Below are positions 1 through 6,225 of a DNA stretch of 8,580 bases, piece after piece. Source of the stretch: Bacteroidetes bacterium UBA7692 (lineage in GTDB: Bacteria; Bacteroidota; Bacteroidia; Chitinophagales; LD1); NCBI GenBank assembly GCA_002482725.1, contig DLGO01000141.1:21585-30164 (forward strand), read 5' to 3'. The notes beneath the pieces are model-generated. The model had not been told where the DNA came from. It worked only from the letters and a program-made list of their open reading frames with translations, and searched no databases. Made by a program: the position numbers and the translations under genes. How positions within the stretch are numbered: position 1 is the stretch's first letter; every line of letters begins with the position of its first letter.

Positions 1-188
1 TCTACTGCGAGTTTATAGTGTTTAGGGGCGTTTTCAAAAAAAAGATGTGGGGAGGGGTGGATTAGTGGGGGGCTTTGGTAGAATAGATTCTAAAAATTTA
101 AAGACTCAATCAGCCAAATAGATAGATTACAATCAGCGATAAAATATAATATATTCATCTCATCATTTAATCTTGAAACTTAAAAATA
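1..188. other. AT-rich leader upstream of the patatin gene, with a G-rich left end
   Basis: No gene, RNA or clear repeat is visible. Positions 40-80 are a strand-biased G-rich stretch (runs of GGGG and GGGGGG); after that the sequence becomes AT-rich up to the patatin start at 189. I could not find a convincing TAnnTTTG promoter element, so the patatin promoter is not placed. The bases just before the start (cttaaaaata) are A-rich, as is common for AT-rich Bacteroidota genes that lack a strong Shine-Dalgarno sequence. Confidence 0.4.
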
Positions 189-1490
189 ATGGCTAAAGAT
201 AGATTAGGACTTGCTCTTTCCGGAGGTGGATATAGGGCCGCAGCCTTTCACTTAGGAACTTTCAAAAAGTTTCATCAATTAGGTCTATTAGATAAAATTG
301 ATGCTATTTCAACCATATCTGGAGGATCTATTGCAGGAGTTTTTTTTCTTCTGCATTATAAAGGAGACATGGATGCTTTTGAAAAATTAATGATTCAAAA
401 ACTAAAAACTAGCACTTTCAAGAGAATATTATTTAACCCTTTCTTGGTTGCCACAATGCTTATTCTAATAGCGACCCCAATATGCATTGGATTATGTTTT
501 AGTTCTCTAGTTATCGGCCTGTTAGTTTTTTTGATTGAAGTTTTTCTCTTGTTCATTTTCCAATTTACTCTTGTTCCTTTGACCAAATTTAAAATTAGGG
601 CGTATGATCAGATTTTCTTTGACAAAAAGACATTGAATGATTTACCAAAGAAACCGACCATTGCAATAAATGCAACCAATATGGAAACAGGTACTCTGTT
701 TACGTTTTCTCAAAATAGGATGAGTGACTCATCCTATCAACACCCTAAGGATAATGGGCAACCAATTAATTTCAAGCATGAGAAATTTCCTTTAGCTCAT
801 GCCGTAGCTAGTTCCACTGCTGTTCCATTTATCTTTAATCCAGTTAAAATTAAAAAACAATTTTTTATGGATTGGGAAAACACTAAAGACAGAGCTAATC
901 CATCTTTAGTAGATGGAGGAGTTTATGATAATCAAGGAGTTCATAAGTTAACCCAGAGCAATTCTTCTCATTTTTGCGATATAGTTGTGTGTAGCGATGG
1001 CTCCATGCCCTTTAATTTCAAATTTACTGGTTTGAATTCACTTGCAGTATTATATAGGTCTACAGATCTAATGATGCGCAAGATAAAAAGCATGCAGTTT
1101 GTAAAATATGTTCATGAAGCCAATCAAGATATTGCCTATTTCTCTTTAAACTGGGATTATGAGAGAGTTTTCGATGAAACAGTAAATGCTATAAAACAAA
1201 AAAAAACTAATAGTAAACTAATGGAGCATTACGGATTACCAAGTGCGTGGTTAAAAAATATTGAAACAATCGAAGAAAACAGGGAAAACATTAGGTTTTT
1301 TTTAAAGGAAAAGATCAATTACAATGGGATACATGAAACGGCATTAACCATTAATGAAATACAAGAAATTTGTAAAATTGATACCCAACTGAAAGCATTA
1401 ACAGATAGAGAGATTGAATTGCTATCGAGGCATGCTGCAAGGTTGGCCGAAATTCACATTAGGTTATTTTGTCCTGGCTTACATTTATAA
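189..1490 (+). CDS. Patatin-like phospholipase with an internal membrane-spanning hairpin
   Basis: A 433-aa lipid acyl hydrolase of the patatin/cPLA2-like fold, expected to cleave acyl chains from membrane phospholipids with a Ser-Asp dyad. The N-terminus has the oxyanion-hole loop GGGYRA (residues 12-17). SGGSIAG (44-50) places the nucleophile at Ser47. The Ala-Ser-rich helix ending AVPFIFNP lies at 205-218, and the catalytic Asp is in DGGVYDNQGV (Asp242). All core motifs are present, so it looks active. Between nucleophile and Asp is a very hydrophobic segment (about 82-131) that reads as two transmembrane helices or a re-entrant hairpin, which would hold the enzyme at the inner membrane. 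The C-terminal 150 residues have no domain I recognise. The gene converges on the retron accessory gene with only 6 bp between stop codons. Patatin phospholipases are known abortive-infection effectors (for example CapV of CBASS), but no cyclase is visible here, so a defence role is inference from context. Confidence 0.88.
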   Translation: MAKDRLGLALSGGGYRAAAFHLGTFKKFHQLGLLDKIDAISTISGGSIAGVFFLLHYKGDMDAFEKLMIQKLKTSTFKRILFNPFLVATMLILIATPICIGLCFSSLVIGLLVFLIEVFLLFIFQFTLVPLTKFKIRAYDQIFFDKKTLNDLPKKPTIAINATNMETGTLFTFSQNRMSDSSYQHPKDNGQPINFKHEKFPLAHAVASSTAVPFIFNPVKIKKQFFMDWENTKDRANPSLVDGGVYDNQGVHKLTQSNSSHFCDIVVCSDGSMPFNFKFTGLNSLAVLYRSTDLMMRKIKSMQFVKYVHEANQDIAYFSLNWDYERVFDETVNAIKQKKTNSKLMEHYGLPSAWLKNIETIEENRENIRFFLKEKINYNGIHETALTINEIQEICKIDTQLKALTDREIELLSRHAARLAEIHIRLFCPGLHL

Positions 1491-1496
1491 CATATT

Positions 1497-2351
1497 CTAA
1501 ACCACACCAATGTTTTTAGAGTTCAATGTTTTTGTAACAAATTCACATAATGCACCAAAAAATTTATGATAATAGTATGATTTGTTTTTTAAAATATTGG
1601 TCACTAACTGTTCCTGAGTAGGATAAAAGGTTGATGGCCCCCGATGTATAGTATTTCTAGTAACATATATCTCCTCAAAAGTATTCTGCATTTCCTCAAA
1701 ATGCTCTTGCGTTGCCACTGCTTCAAAATACAATAGATAAAGTACTACGCGAAATTGCACCTTAAATGAGTTACGTCTATCTAAGTGTGAAAAAGGTTGT
1801 GAAAAAATTCTATCATAATCAATATCATGATATTTGTAGTATCTAATAATTGTTGCTTCCACAGACCCCCCTCCCACATTTAGTACTGCAGAGTAAGTTT
1901 TTGAAACGGGATCAAATTTTTTATAGCTAAAGGGTTTGTTCTTTCTTTGAATTAACAACTCAGCCCATAACTTCCCATTGGAGAAAAGATGAGTGACAAT
2001 AGCTTCAATTTGTTGATATATACATTGGGCATATCTCTCAAAATTATCTCGTCTTCTTTGATGCTCCATCTGCGCATAATCCTGTAGTAATTGGTTTTGA
2101 ATTGGTTCCGGTAGTTTTTTAAAATATGGGAAAGAACAATAAAAATCTTGAGCTAATTTTCGGATTACTGATTCAATAGCATTTTCATTAATGTCAGATA
2201 AAGTTTGCTTTTGAAAAGCAAATGAATCCTTAGCGTATTTATGAAATTTACTTTCAATTAATGAGAGATTAGCATCCATAGAATCAATAGATTTCAATTG
2301 TTGTATTTTGTCAAATACATTCATTAAAAATTTGAGTTCTTCTGAGGTCAT
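1497..2351 (-). CDS. Retron accessory protein, HEPN-like candidate effector
   Basis: A 284-aa protein of a family I do not recognise. It is the second gene of the retron operon: its ATG overlaps the RT stop in an ATGA arrangement (2348-2351), which implies translational coupling and balanced expression. The sequence is mostly helical in character, with a polar charged stretch at 95-106 (EHQRRRDNFERY), a glycine-rich loop NVGGGS at 158-163, and no signal peptide or membrane segment. Near the C-terminus, after an amphipathic helix (about 197-229), is YVTRNTIHRG with Arg232 and His236. This resembles the RNxxxH motif of HEPN ribonucleases but has one fewer residue between Arg and His, so a HEPN assignment is a hypothesis only. 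Retron operons usually pair the RT and msDNA with an effector that is held inactive until phage infection; by position this protein is the best candidate. The gene call is secure; the function is not. Confidence 0.8.
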   Translation of the reverse strand: MTSEELKFLMNVFDKIQQLKSIDSMDANLSLIESKFHKYAKDSFAFQKQTLSDINENAIESVIRKLAQDFYCSFPYFKKLPEPIQNQLLQDYAQMEHQRRRDNFERYAQCIYQQIEAIVTHLFSNGKLWAELLIQRKNKPFSYKKFDPVSKTYSAVLNVGGGSVEATIIRYYKYHDIDYDRIFSQPFSHLDRRNSFKVQFRVVLYLLYFEAVATQEHFEEMQNTFEEIYVTRNTIHRGPSTFYPTQEQLVTNILKNKSYYYHKFFGALCEFVTKTLNSKNIGVV

Positions 2352-3535
2352 ACAGATAAATTATTAAAAATTTGAGTCGCCTTTAAAATATCATTTTGTT
2401 CTAGTGCGGTTACTATCTCCAATAACCCTTGGGAAATAGATGAAGATTTTTGTTTTGTTGAAAAATTTGCTGTAGTCAATTCTTTCAGAGAATGCCTAAA
2501 AGATTGATATAATTTATCTTCTTTTCCTCTTACCATGCCCAAATACAAGATTTTTCCAGCCAAATAATTCTGAAACACTATATATTCACCATTATAGCGC
2601 TTATATCCTTTTTTTTCAGGAAATTTTAAAACAAAATTTGCTTGAGTTGCGCTAGTGCCAAATTTATTCCAAGTCCTGAGCCAATACCTTACGTCTTTAA
2701 TATAATCTCTATTAACATTGGATTTGTTATTTACTATTATACCTGTTACCTCTTGCCTAGTATTCCAGTTTTGTAATCTCTCTTTTTCCAATTTTATTTT
2801 AAAGTTCTCTTGTCGCTCTATTATAATCTTTAATCTAGCCTTAAACCATTTATCAAAAATATTCAGCTTAGCAGAAAACGTGATGTCATCAGCATATCTA
2901 GAGTATGTAGCATTATATCTTCCAGCTAATTTCGTTAATTTTCTGTCTAACCTTTGACATACGATATTAGTTAAAGTAGGTGAGGTAGGTGCGCCTTGAG
3001 GCAAGAAGCCATTGTAGCAGCAAATATTTGCTATTAAAAATGCTAGTGGTTCTTTATCCGCTGTCAAATAAAAGGGCTTCAGTTCAAGTACTGATTTTAT
3101 TCTTCTAAACTCGGTGCTTGGAAAAAAACTATCAAGGTCGATATTGTATACAAAGTTTTTGCCAATATGTAGTTTAGCATTGTCAACTATAGATTTATTA
3201 GGTATAAAGCCAAAGGAATTAGGGTGTGATACAAAAACGGAATTTAGAATTTCGTTAATGCATTTTTGTATTGTCTTTAACTTATATGTTGGAGAAGAAA
3301 TAGGTCTGGTTTCACCTCTTTTTTTCTTGGGTATTTCGAAATGATAATATTGATTTTTTGCCACAAAGGCATAATAGGTGAGATGGTTAGGGTCTATGGT
3401 AACTGGCGTCTTCTTATTGCGCTTTGGATATTTTAATTCATATATCCATTGTAGTAACTTGGCAAGTTCATCAATAGACTTAATCAACTTAAATTTTAGC
3501 GCAATTTCTTGTCGGTTTTCAGGAGTTAGTTTCAT
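2348..3535 (-). CDS. Retron reverse transcriptase
   Basis: A 395-aa RNA-directed DNA polymerase that makes the msDNA of a retron by copying the msd part of the upstream ncRNA, with priming from the 2'-OH of a branching G. The RT1 region has FEIPKKKRGETRPISSP (66-82). The retron-specific region X motif NAxxH appears as NAKLH (119-123). Motif A is NIDLDSFF with Asp133 and Asp135; motif B is LPQGAPTSPTLTN (178-190). The catalytic YADD is at 214-217, and the retron-specific region Y motif VTG is at 263-265. All catalytic residues are intact. The C-terminal part (about 270-395) is the thumb plus a tail somewhat longer than in compact retron RTs, and would carry RNA specificity. The start at 3535 lies one base after the a2 repeat of the ncRNA; no separate Shine-Dalgarno sequence is visible, and the T-rich a2 end occupies that site. 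The downstream accessory gene overlaps it by 4 bp. Confidence 0.95.
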   Translation of the reverse strand: MKLTPENRQEIALKFKLIKSIDELAKLLQWIYELKYPKRNKKTPVTIDPNHLTYYAFVAKNQYYHFEIPKKKRGETRPISSPTYKLKTIQKCINEILNSVFVSHPNSFGFIPNKSIVDNAKLHIGKNFVYNIDLDSFFPSTEFRRIKSVLELKPFYLTADKEPLAFLIANICCYNGFLPQGAPTSPTLTNIVCQRLDRKLTKLAGRYNATYSRYADDITFSAKLNIFDKWFKARLKIIIERQENFKIKLEKERLQNWNTRQEVTGIIVNNKSNVNRDYIKDVRYWLRTWNKFGTSATQANFVLKFPEKKGYKRYNGEYIVFQNYLAGKILYLGMVRGKEDKLYQSFRHSLKELTTANFSTKQKSSSISQGLLEIVTALEQNDILKATQIFNNLSV

Positions 3536-3536
3536 A

Positions 3537-3553
3537 AAAAAGAAGCATCTGCA
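3537..3553 (-). repeat. Retron a2 inverted repeat
   Basis: Plus-strand AAAAAGAAGCATCTGCA is the exact reverse complement of 3753-3769. It pairs with a1 to close the ncRNA. It ends one base before the RT start codon, so the ribosome entry region of the RT gene lies inside this stem. Confidence 0.88.
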
Positions 3554-3752
3554 AGGGTTTTCTTTTATGTATGTATGATAAATTTATCAGCTAAATATTG
3601 TTAAATTCCATAAATACGTAAAGCATATATCACATTAAAATATAAATATATAATTTAAAATATCTATTACATAAGGCTAAAACATAATAATAACTAACGT
3701 TGACAGTAAATTCAGCAAATCGCTGAACAAAGGTTCAAAACCTCGTTTTATA

Positions 3753-3769
3753 TGCAGATGCTTCTTTTT
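3753..3769 (-). repeat. Retron a1 inverted repeat
   Basis: Plus-strand TGCAGATGCTTCTTTTT is the perfect 17-nt partner of 3537-3553. On the minus-strand transcript this is the 5' end of the ncRNA and directly follows the TATATTTG promoter element, so transcription probably begins within or at the edge of a1. Confidence 0.88.
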
Positions 3770-3777
3770 CAAATATA
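3770..3777 (-). promoter_or_regulatory. Bacteroidota -7 promoter element of the retron operon
   Basis: On the minus strand this reads TATATTTG, an exact match to the Bacteroidota housekeeping -7 consensus TAnnTTTG. It abuts a1, which places the transcription start at or just inside the ncRNA 5' end, as retron biology requires. I see no TTG at the usual -33 spacing; the nearest (3805-3807) is about 27 nt upstream, somewhat too far. Confidence 0.55.
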
Positions 3778-3791
3778 AAAAATAATCCTAA

Positions 3792-3809
3792 CCTTGTGAT
3801 AATCCAAGG
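3792..3809. promoter_or_regulatory. Small palindrome between the divergent retron and nuclease promoters
   Basis: CCTTG (3792-3796) and CAAGG (3805-3809) are inverted around an 8-nt spacer. It sits 15 nt upstream of the retron -7 element on one strand and 14 nt before the nuclease start on the other. A weak -7-like TAACCTTG (3789-3796, one mismatch to TAnnTTTG) for the nuclease overlaps it. A protein bound here could affect both transcripts, but 5-bp arms are short enough to be chance. Confidence 0.25.
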
Positions 3810-3823
3810 ACTAAAAAAAGTAA

Positions 3824-4642
3824 ATGAGAGAATCTCGAAAATTCTATGATAGCTTAGAATCTAAGGATAAATTTATCCCGATATTAAAAAAGTTTATTGA
3901 CCAATCCCTTTATGACCAAACTTTAGCAGGGCAAAATTCTGATAGATTGAGTTACACTTCGTTCTATTCAAAGTTAACTAGCTCTCTTTTCTTAGCAAAC
4001 GCAGAAAACGTTTTTAGGTATTGTGAGTCGCCAATAGAAAGAATGATGATTAATTCGCTATTGCTTCTCTTTCTAAAAAATCGGATACCAACACTTTTTA
4101 TTACTGAGCCCTTCCCTGACGCAGAAGAAAACATTGAATCAATTAGAGACTATTATAAAAGTGTTGATAGTTATGTTCTAAAATATAAAGAATATACAAA
4201 GGATGCTAAGCTTGAAAAATTAGAGCAATATTTAAGAGAGGATACAAGCGTAAAATGTTTTACAGAAGAAGAGGTTTATGATATCTTAAGGTATCTCAAT
4301 TTCAGAAAAGATTTTGAATGGGCGGCTTATCATATTACGCCACAAGCTACTATTCAGAGTAAACAATTAGGAAAGAAAAATATTAGGGTTGACTTTTTAG
4401 TTTGGGTTCCCAATGATCCTACAGTAAAAATCGTTATAGAGTGCGATGGTTATCAGTATCATGGGAATAAAAAGTCCTTCGTGCAGGACAAAATTAGAAA
4501 TCGGGAATTACAGTTAAGAGGCTATCAAGTTGTTCATTATTCCGGAACGGAAATTTTTGAAAATCCCGTTGAAGTAAGTTCAAATTTATTCGATATCCTC
4601 ATGGTTTTGGATAAAAATCAAGATAAACTTAGAATGATCTAA
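3824..4642 (+). CDS. Vsr/DUF559-like PD-(D/E)xK endonuclease
   Basis: A 272-aa protein whose C-terminal half has the restriction-endonuclease-like fold of the Vsr/DUF559 group. IRVDFLVW gives the catalytic Asp190 and KIVIECDGYQYH gives Glu206, Asp208 and His213. QDKIRNRELQLRGYQVV (221-237), the helix-strand typical of this group, follows, then HYSGTEIFENP. An upstream ESPIE (68-72) is the conserved Glu helix often seen N-terminal to this core. These enzymes usually nick or cut DNA with a metal ion. The N-terminal 60 residues and the Lys/Glu-rich helical middle (about 100-160) are not recognised and may give target choice or partner binding. There is no signal peptide or membrane segment. The gene diverges from the retron, 55 bp beyond a1, and shares its AT-rich composition. 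It could be part of the retron module or a stand-alone defence nuclease. Confidence 0.82.
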   Translation: MRESRKFYDSLESKDKFIPILKKFIDQSLYDQTLAGQNSDRLSYTSFYSKLTSSLFLANAENVFRYCESPIERMMINSLLLLFLKNRIPTLFITEPFPDAEENIESIRDYYKSVDSYVLKYKEYTKDAKLEKLEQYLREDTSVKCFTEEEVYDILRYLNFRKDFEWAAYHITPQATIQSKQLGKKNIRVDFLVWVPNDPTVKIVIECDGYQYHGNKKSFVQDKIRNRELQLRGYQVVHYSGTEIFENPVEVSSNLFDILMVLDKNQDKLRMI

Positions 4643-4947
4643 ATATTTTATACGACTATAGACTTTATTTTCATGAATACAATTCATTTAGGTATTGATC
4701 TGTAAATAACCAAGTATCAAAACAAGGACATTATCCCCCTTTCACATTTTTTCTAACTCTCCACTCTCATTGATTTTCATACCACTTACACGGTATTAAC
4801 TATTTTTGGTTTGAGTGCTGCTTGGATATAAAAGCGGGGGTGCACATATTTGTAGCCTACATCGAAATCTGCATTCGCGGATGGCGGGGATAAAAAAGGA
4901 AATAACCGGCCTTTTAGCTTTATTACTAAACAGCATAATAAACCACT
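4643..4947. other. Non-coding gap at the AT-rich to GC-richer transition
   Basis: About 305 bp without a supported gene. The first 170 bp continue the AT-rich composition of the nuclease; from about 4,830 the sequence becomes richer in G+C and merges into the next gene. A weak hairpin is possible around ATCTGC (4867-4872) and GCGGAT (4877-4882), with one G-U pair. No tRNA, integrase site or matching repeat with the left end of the window could be established. This is the likely right edge of the acquired segment. Confidence 0.4.
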
Positions 4948-5694
4948 ATGCAAACTACACACAAGGAGCAGATCGCATTCCTGAAAAAGAAACTGAAGCT
5001 TGGCCTGAAGGGCAAGGACTTGTTTACATTGTACAAAGAGAAATTTTGCCTGGGCATAAAGAGCTATGAGCGGCGCCTGGCTGCGGCGCGCGCAGAGCTG
5101 AACATAGGCAAAAAGCCCTCTATCAACTGGGTGCTGGTGAACATAGTGCATGATGGAAAAGACCCTCAGCACGAGGCACCAAAAGACCCTCTGCAAACAG
5201 GGGCAAAATCCCCTCCGGTTTCAACGGGCGGTAAGCAGGAAAATACCCTACTGCAAAACGCTGAAAAAACCCCTCAGCCAACCTATGAAAAAGCCACCCC
5301 ACCAAAGAGGGAAAAGCCCCCACGCCCAACACGGGTACATGCTGCGGAAGCGGAGGTAGCTGCGGCTGCGGAGGAACTGCTGTGCATGACGGTGCTAAGT
5401 ACAGAGGAGTGCCTGCTGATGTTGAGCCGATTTGCGCTGGGGCAGTATGTAAGGAGCAGGCACTTTGCCTGCGGGGGCGAGGTAGTAGAGGTGCGCGAGA
5501 CGCCGCCGTTTAATGCGAGAAGGACGGCAGTGATGGCGATATTGAAGTATCACGAGGCCATGAAAGATGACAAAAGTTTTAAGGGTGAGCTGGGCTATGA
5601 CCCAACTAAATATGTTGCCCTGACTACACAAGAGATACTGAATATGACAGATGAAAGGATGATGGAGCTGACAAGGCAGATATTGCCGGGTTAA
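4948..5694 (+). CDS. Hypothetical protein with terminase small-subunit-like C-terminus
   Basis: A 248-aa protein in three parts. Residues 5-52 are a basic helical segment (YKEKFCLGIKSYERRLAAAR) that could be a helix-turn-helix DNA-binding unit. Residues about 70-127 are a disordered-looking Lys/Pro-rich linker with repeated K-x-P units (GKDP, PKDP, AKSP, EKTP, EKPP). Residues about 133-248 begin with an Ala/Glu-rich helix and continue with LSTEECLLMLSRFALGQY, then TPPFNARRTAVMAILKYHEAM. That pattern (a helix on serine/threonine and glutamate, a variable hairpin, then a pp-x-x-x-r-x-A-x-x-x-L-x-k-y helix) resembles phage terminase small subunits. No large terminase or other phage gene follows, so it may be a domesticated relic or an unrelated DNA-binding protein. 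The start is fixed by an in-frame stop at 4939-4941. No strong ribosome site is seen. Function is unsure; that it is a real gene is likely. Confidence 0.65.
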   Translation: MQTTHKEQIAFLKKKLKLGLKGKDLFTLYKEKFCLGIKSYERRLAAARAELNIGKKPSINWVLVNIVHDGKDPQHEAPKDPLQTGAKSPPVSTGGKQENTLLQNAEKTPQPTYEKATPPKREKPPRPTRVHAAEAEVAAAAEELLCMTVLSTEECLLMLSRFALGQYVRSRHFACGGEVVEVRETPPFNARRTAVMAILKYHEAMKDDKSFKGELGYDPTKYVALTTQEILNMTDERMMELTRQILPG

Positions 5695-5787
5695 CACCTA
5701 TCTAAGGGCGTTTTATACTGATGTCTTTTGGTGGTCGAGTAAACGGGATTGTCAGTGTTGGTTGTGTAAGGAATGGTTGCAAGTGCA

Positions 5788-5816
5788 GTCACAAAGACCC
5801 GCTGCGCTGAAGCTTG
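5788..5816 (+). repeat. Direct repeat copy 1, CCGCTGCGCTGAAGCTTG type
   Basis: Starts GTCACAAAG and ends CCGCTGCGCTGAAGCTTG (5799-5816). It matches 5942-5969 with one gap and a few substitutions. It lies in non-coding DNA, so it is probably a dispersed intergenic repeat of this genome. Confidence 0.6.
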
Positions 5817-5886
5817 CGCGAGGAATGTGTTTTGTTTGGGAATAGAAAACACGGATAAAGGTGATGGTGTAAAGAGATGATGAGCC

Positions 5887-5931
5887 GTAGGCACAGCCTA
5901 CAATCACATCCGACGTAGGCAATAGCCTACG
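5887..5931. repeat. Two REP-like hairpins sharing a GTAGGC/GCCTAC stem
   Basis: The first hairpin is GTAGGC-ACA-GCCTAC (5887-5901; 6-bp stem, 3-nt loop). The second is CGTAGGC-AATA-GCCTACG (5914-5931; 7-bp stem, 4-nt loop). Both stems are perfect and the same core is used twice, 12 nt apart. This is the form of REP/BIME-type elements, and they lie between the two direct repeats. Confidence 0.6.
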
Positions 5932-5941
5932 CCGAGAGTAG

Positions 5942-5969
5942 GTCACAAGCACCGCTGCGCTAAAGCTTG
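5942..5969 (+). repeat. Direct repeat copy 2, CCGCTGCGCTAAAGCTTG type
   Basis: Starts GTCACAAG and ends CCGCTGCGCTAAAGCTTG (5952-5969), paired with 5788-5816. The two copies bracket the GTAGGC hairpins, which suggests one composite intergenic element of about 180 bp. Confidence 0.6.
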
Positions 5970-6225
5970 GATCCGGAACAAGCAGCCGGATACAAACGGG
6001 AATACGGATCTGATTGTGTTTTGTGAGGACACAAACCACGGAGAAACGGCAACAAAACCACGGCGAAAAAATGTTCTTTGAAATATGGAGTAGGGATCGG
6101 GGCTTCTGCGCGGAAGAGGCGATGAGATAACTTATTGGGATTTGTTTTGTTACACCTATGCAGCGACCGGGGCAGGTGAATTTTTGAAATGCCTTTTTAA
6201 ACAATGGGAGCTGTGAGAGGGATAT

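Larger units (their letters stand above)
3537..3769 (-). ncRNA. Retron msr-msd non-coding RNA
   Basis: Read on the minus strand from 3769 to 3537, this is a complete retron ncRNA. It opens with a1 (3769-3753) and closes with a2 (3553-3537), a perfect 17-nt inverted repeat. After a1 comes a short unpaired stretch whose first G (complement of 3744), just before the first hairpin, is the candidate branching guanosine. The msr part has two hairpins: a 5-bp stem with 3-nt loop (3731-3743) and a 6-bp stem with 5-nt loop (3711-3727). The msd part forms a long AT-rich interrupted hairpin: 3683-3693 pairs with 3565-3577 leaving two bulged C residues, and 3652-3663 pairs with 3595-3607 leaving one bulged C. 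Order (a1, msr, msd, a2, RT) is that of known retrons. Pairings were worked out by hand, so the exact msDNA ends and length (perhaps 100-150 nt) are estimates. Confidence 0.85.
5698..6225. other. Repeat-bearing intergenic region
   Basis: About 530 bp without a supported gene. It contains a pair of 28-29-nt direct repeats (5788-5816 and 5942-5969), two short hairpins with the same GTAGGC/GCCTAC stem (5887-5901 and 5914-5931), and a small repeated ACCACGG[AC]GAAA unit (6036-6072). Long open frames on the minus strand here have compositionally skewed, domain-free translations and are not believable genes. The stretch before 6226 holds the promoter of the AraC-type gene, but no exact TAnnTTTG was found. 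Confidence 0.55.

Noticed and set aside
189..1490. CBASS effector CapV
   Set aside because: No CD-NTase cyclase gene is present in the window, and the internal membrane hairpin and DGGVYDNQGV context differ from the soluble CapV-type patatins.
2348..3535. Group II intron or DGR reverse transcriptase
   Set aside because: There is no intron maturase/HNH domain, no intron domain V or VI, and no variable-repeat/template-repeat pair; the NAxxH and VTG motifs and adjacent msr-msd favour a retron.
3537..3769. Terminal inverted repeats of an insertion sequence or MITE
   Set aside because: The 17-bp inverted repeat abuts an RT with retron-specific NAxxH and VTG motifs, encloses structured RNA and no transposase, and shows no target-site duplication, so retron a1/a2 is the better reading.
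4867..4882. tRNA or att-site remnant at the island edge
   Set aside because: Only a 6-bp imperfect hairpin is visible; no tRNA cloverleaf or matching copy at the left end was found.
4786..5196. 136-aa minus-strand open frame
   Set aside because: It overlaps the better-supported 4948-5694 gene, starts inside it, and has no recognisable feature.
5158..5325. CRISPR-like array
   Set aside because: The AAAANNCCCTC units are short, degenerate and in frame with a Lys-Pro linker; there are no equal repeats with unique spacers.
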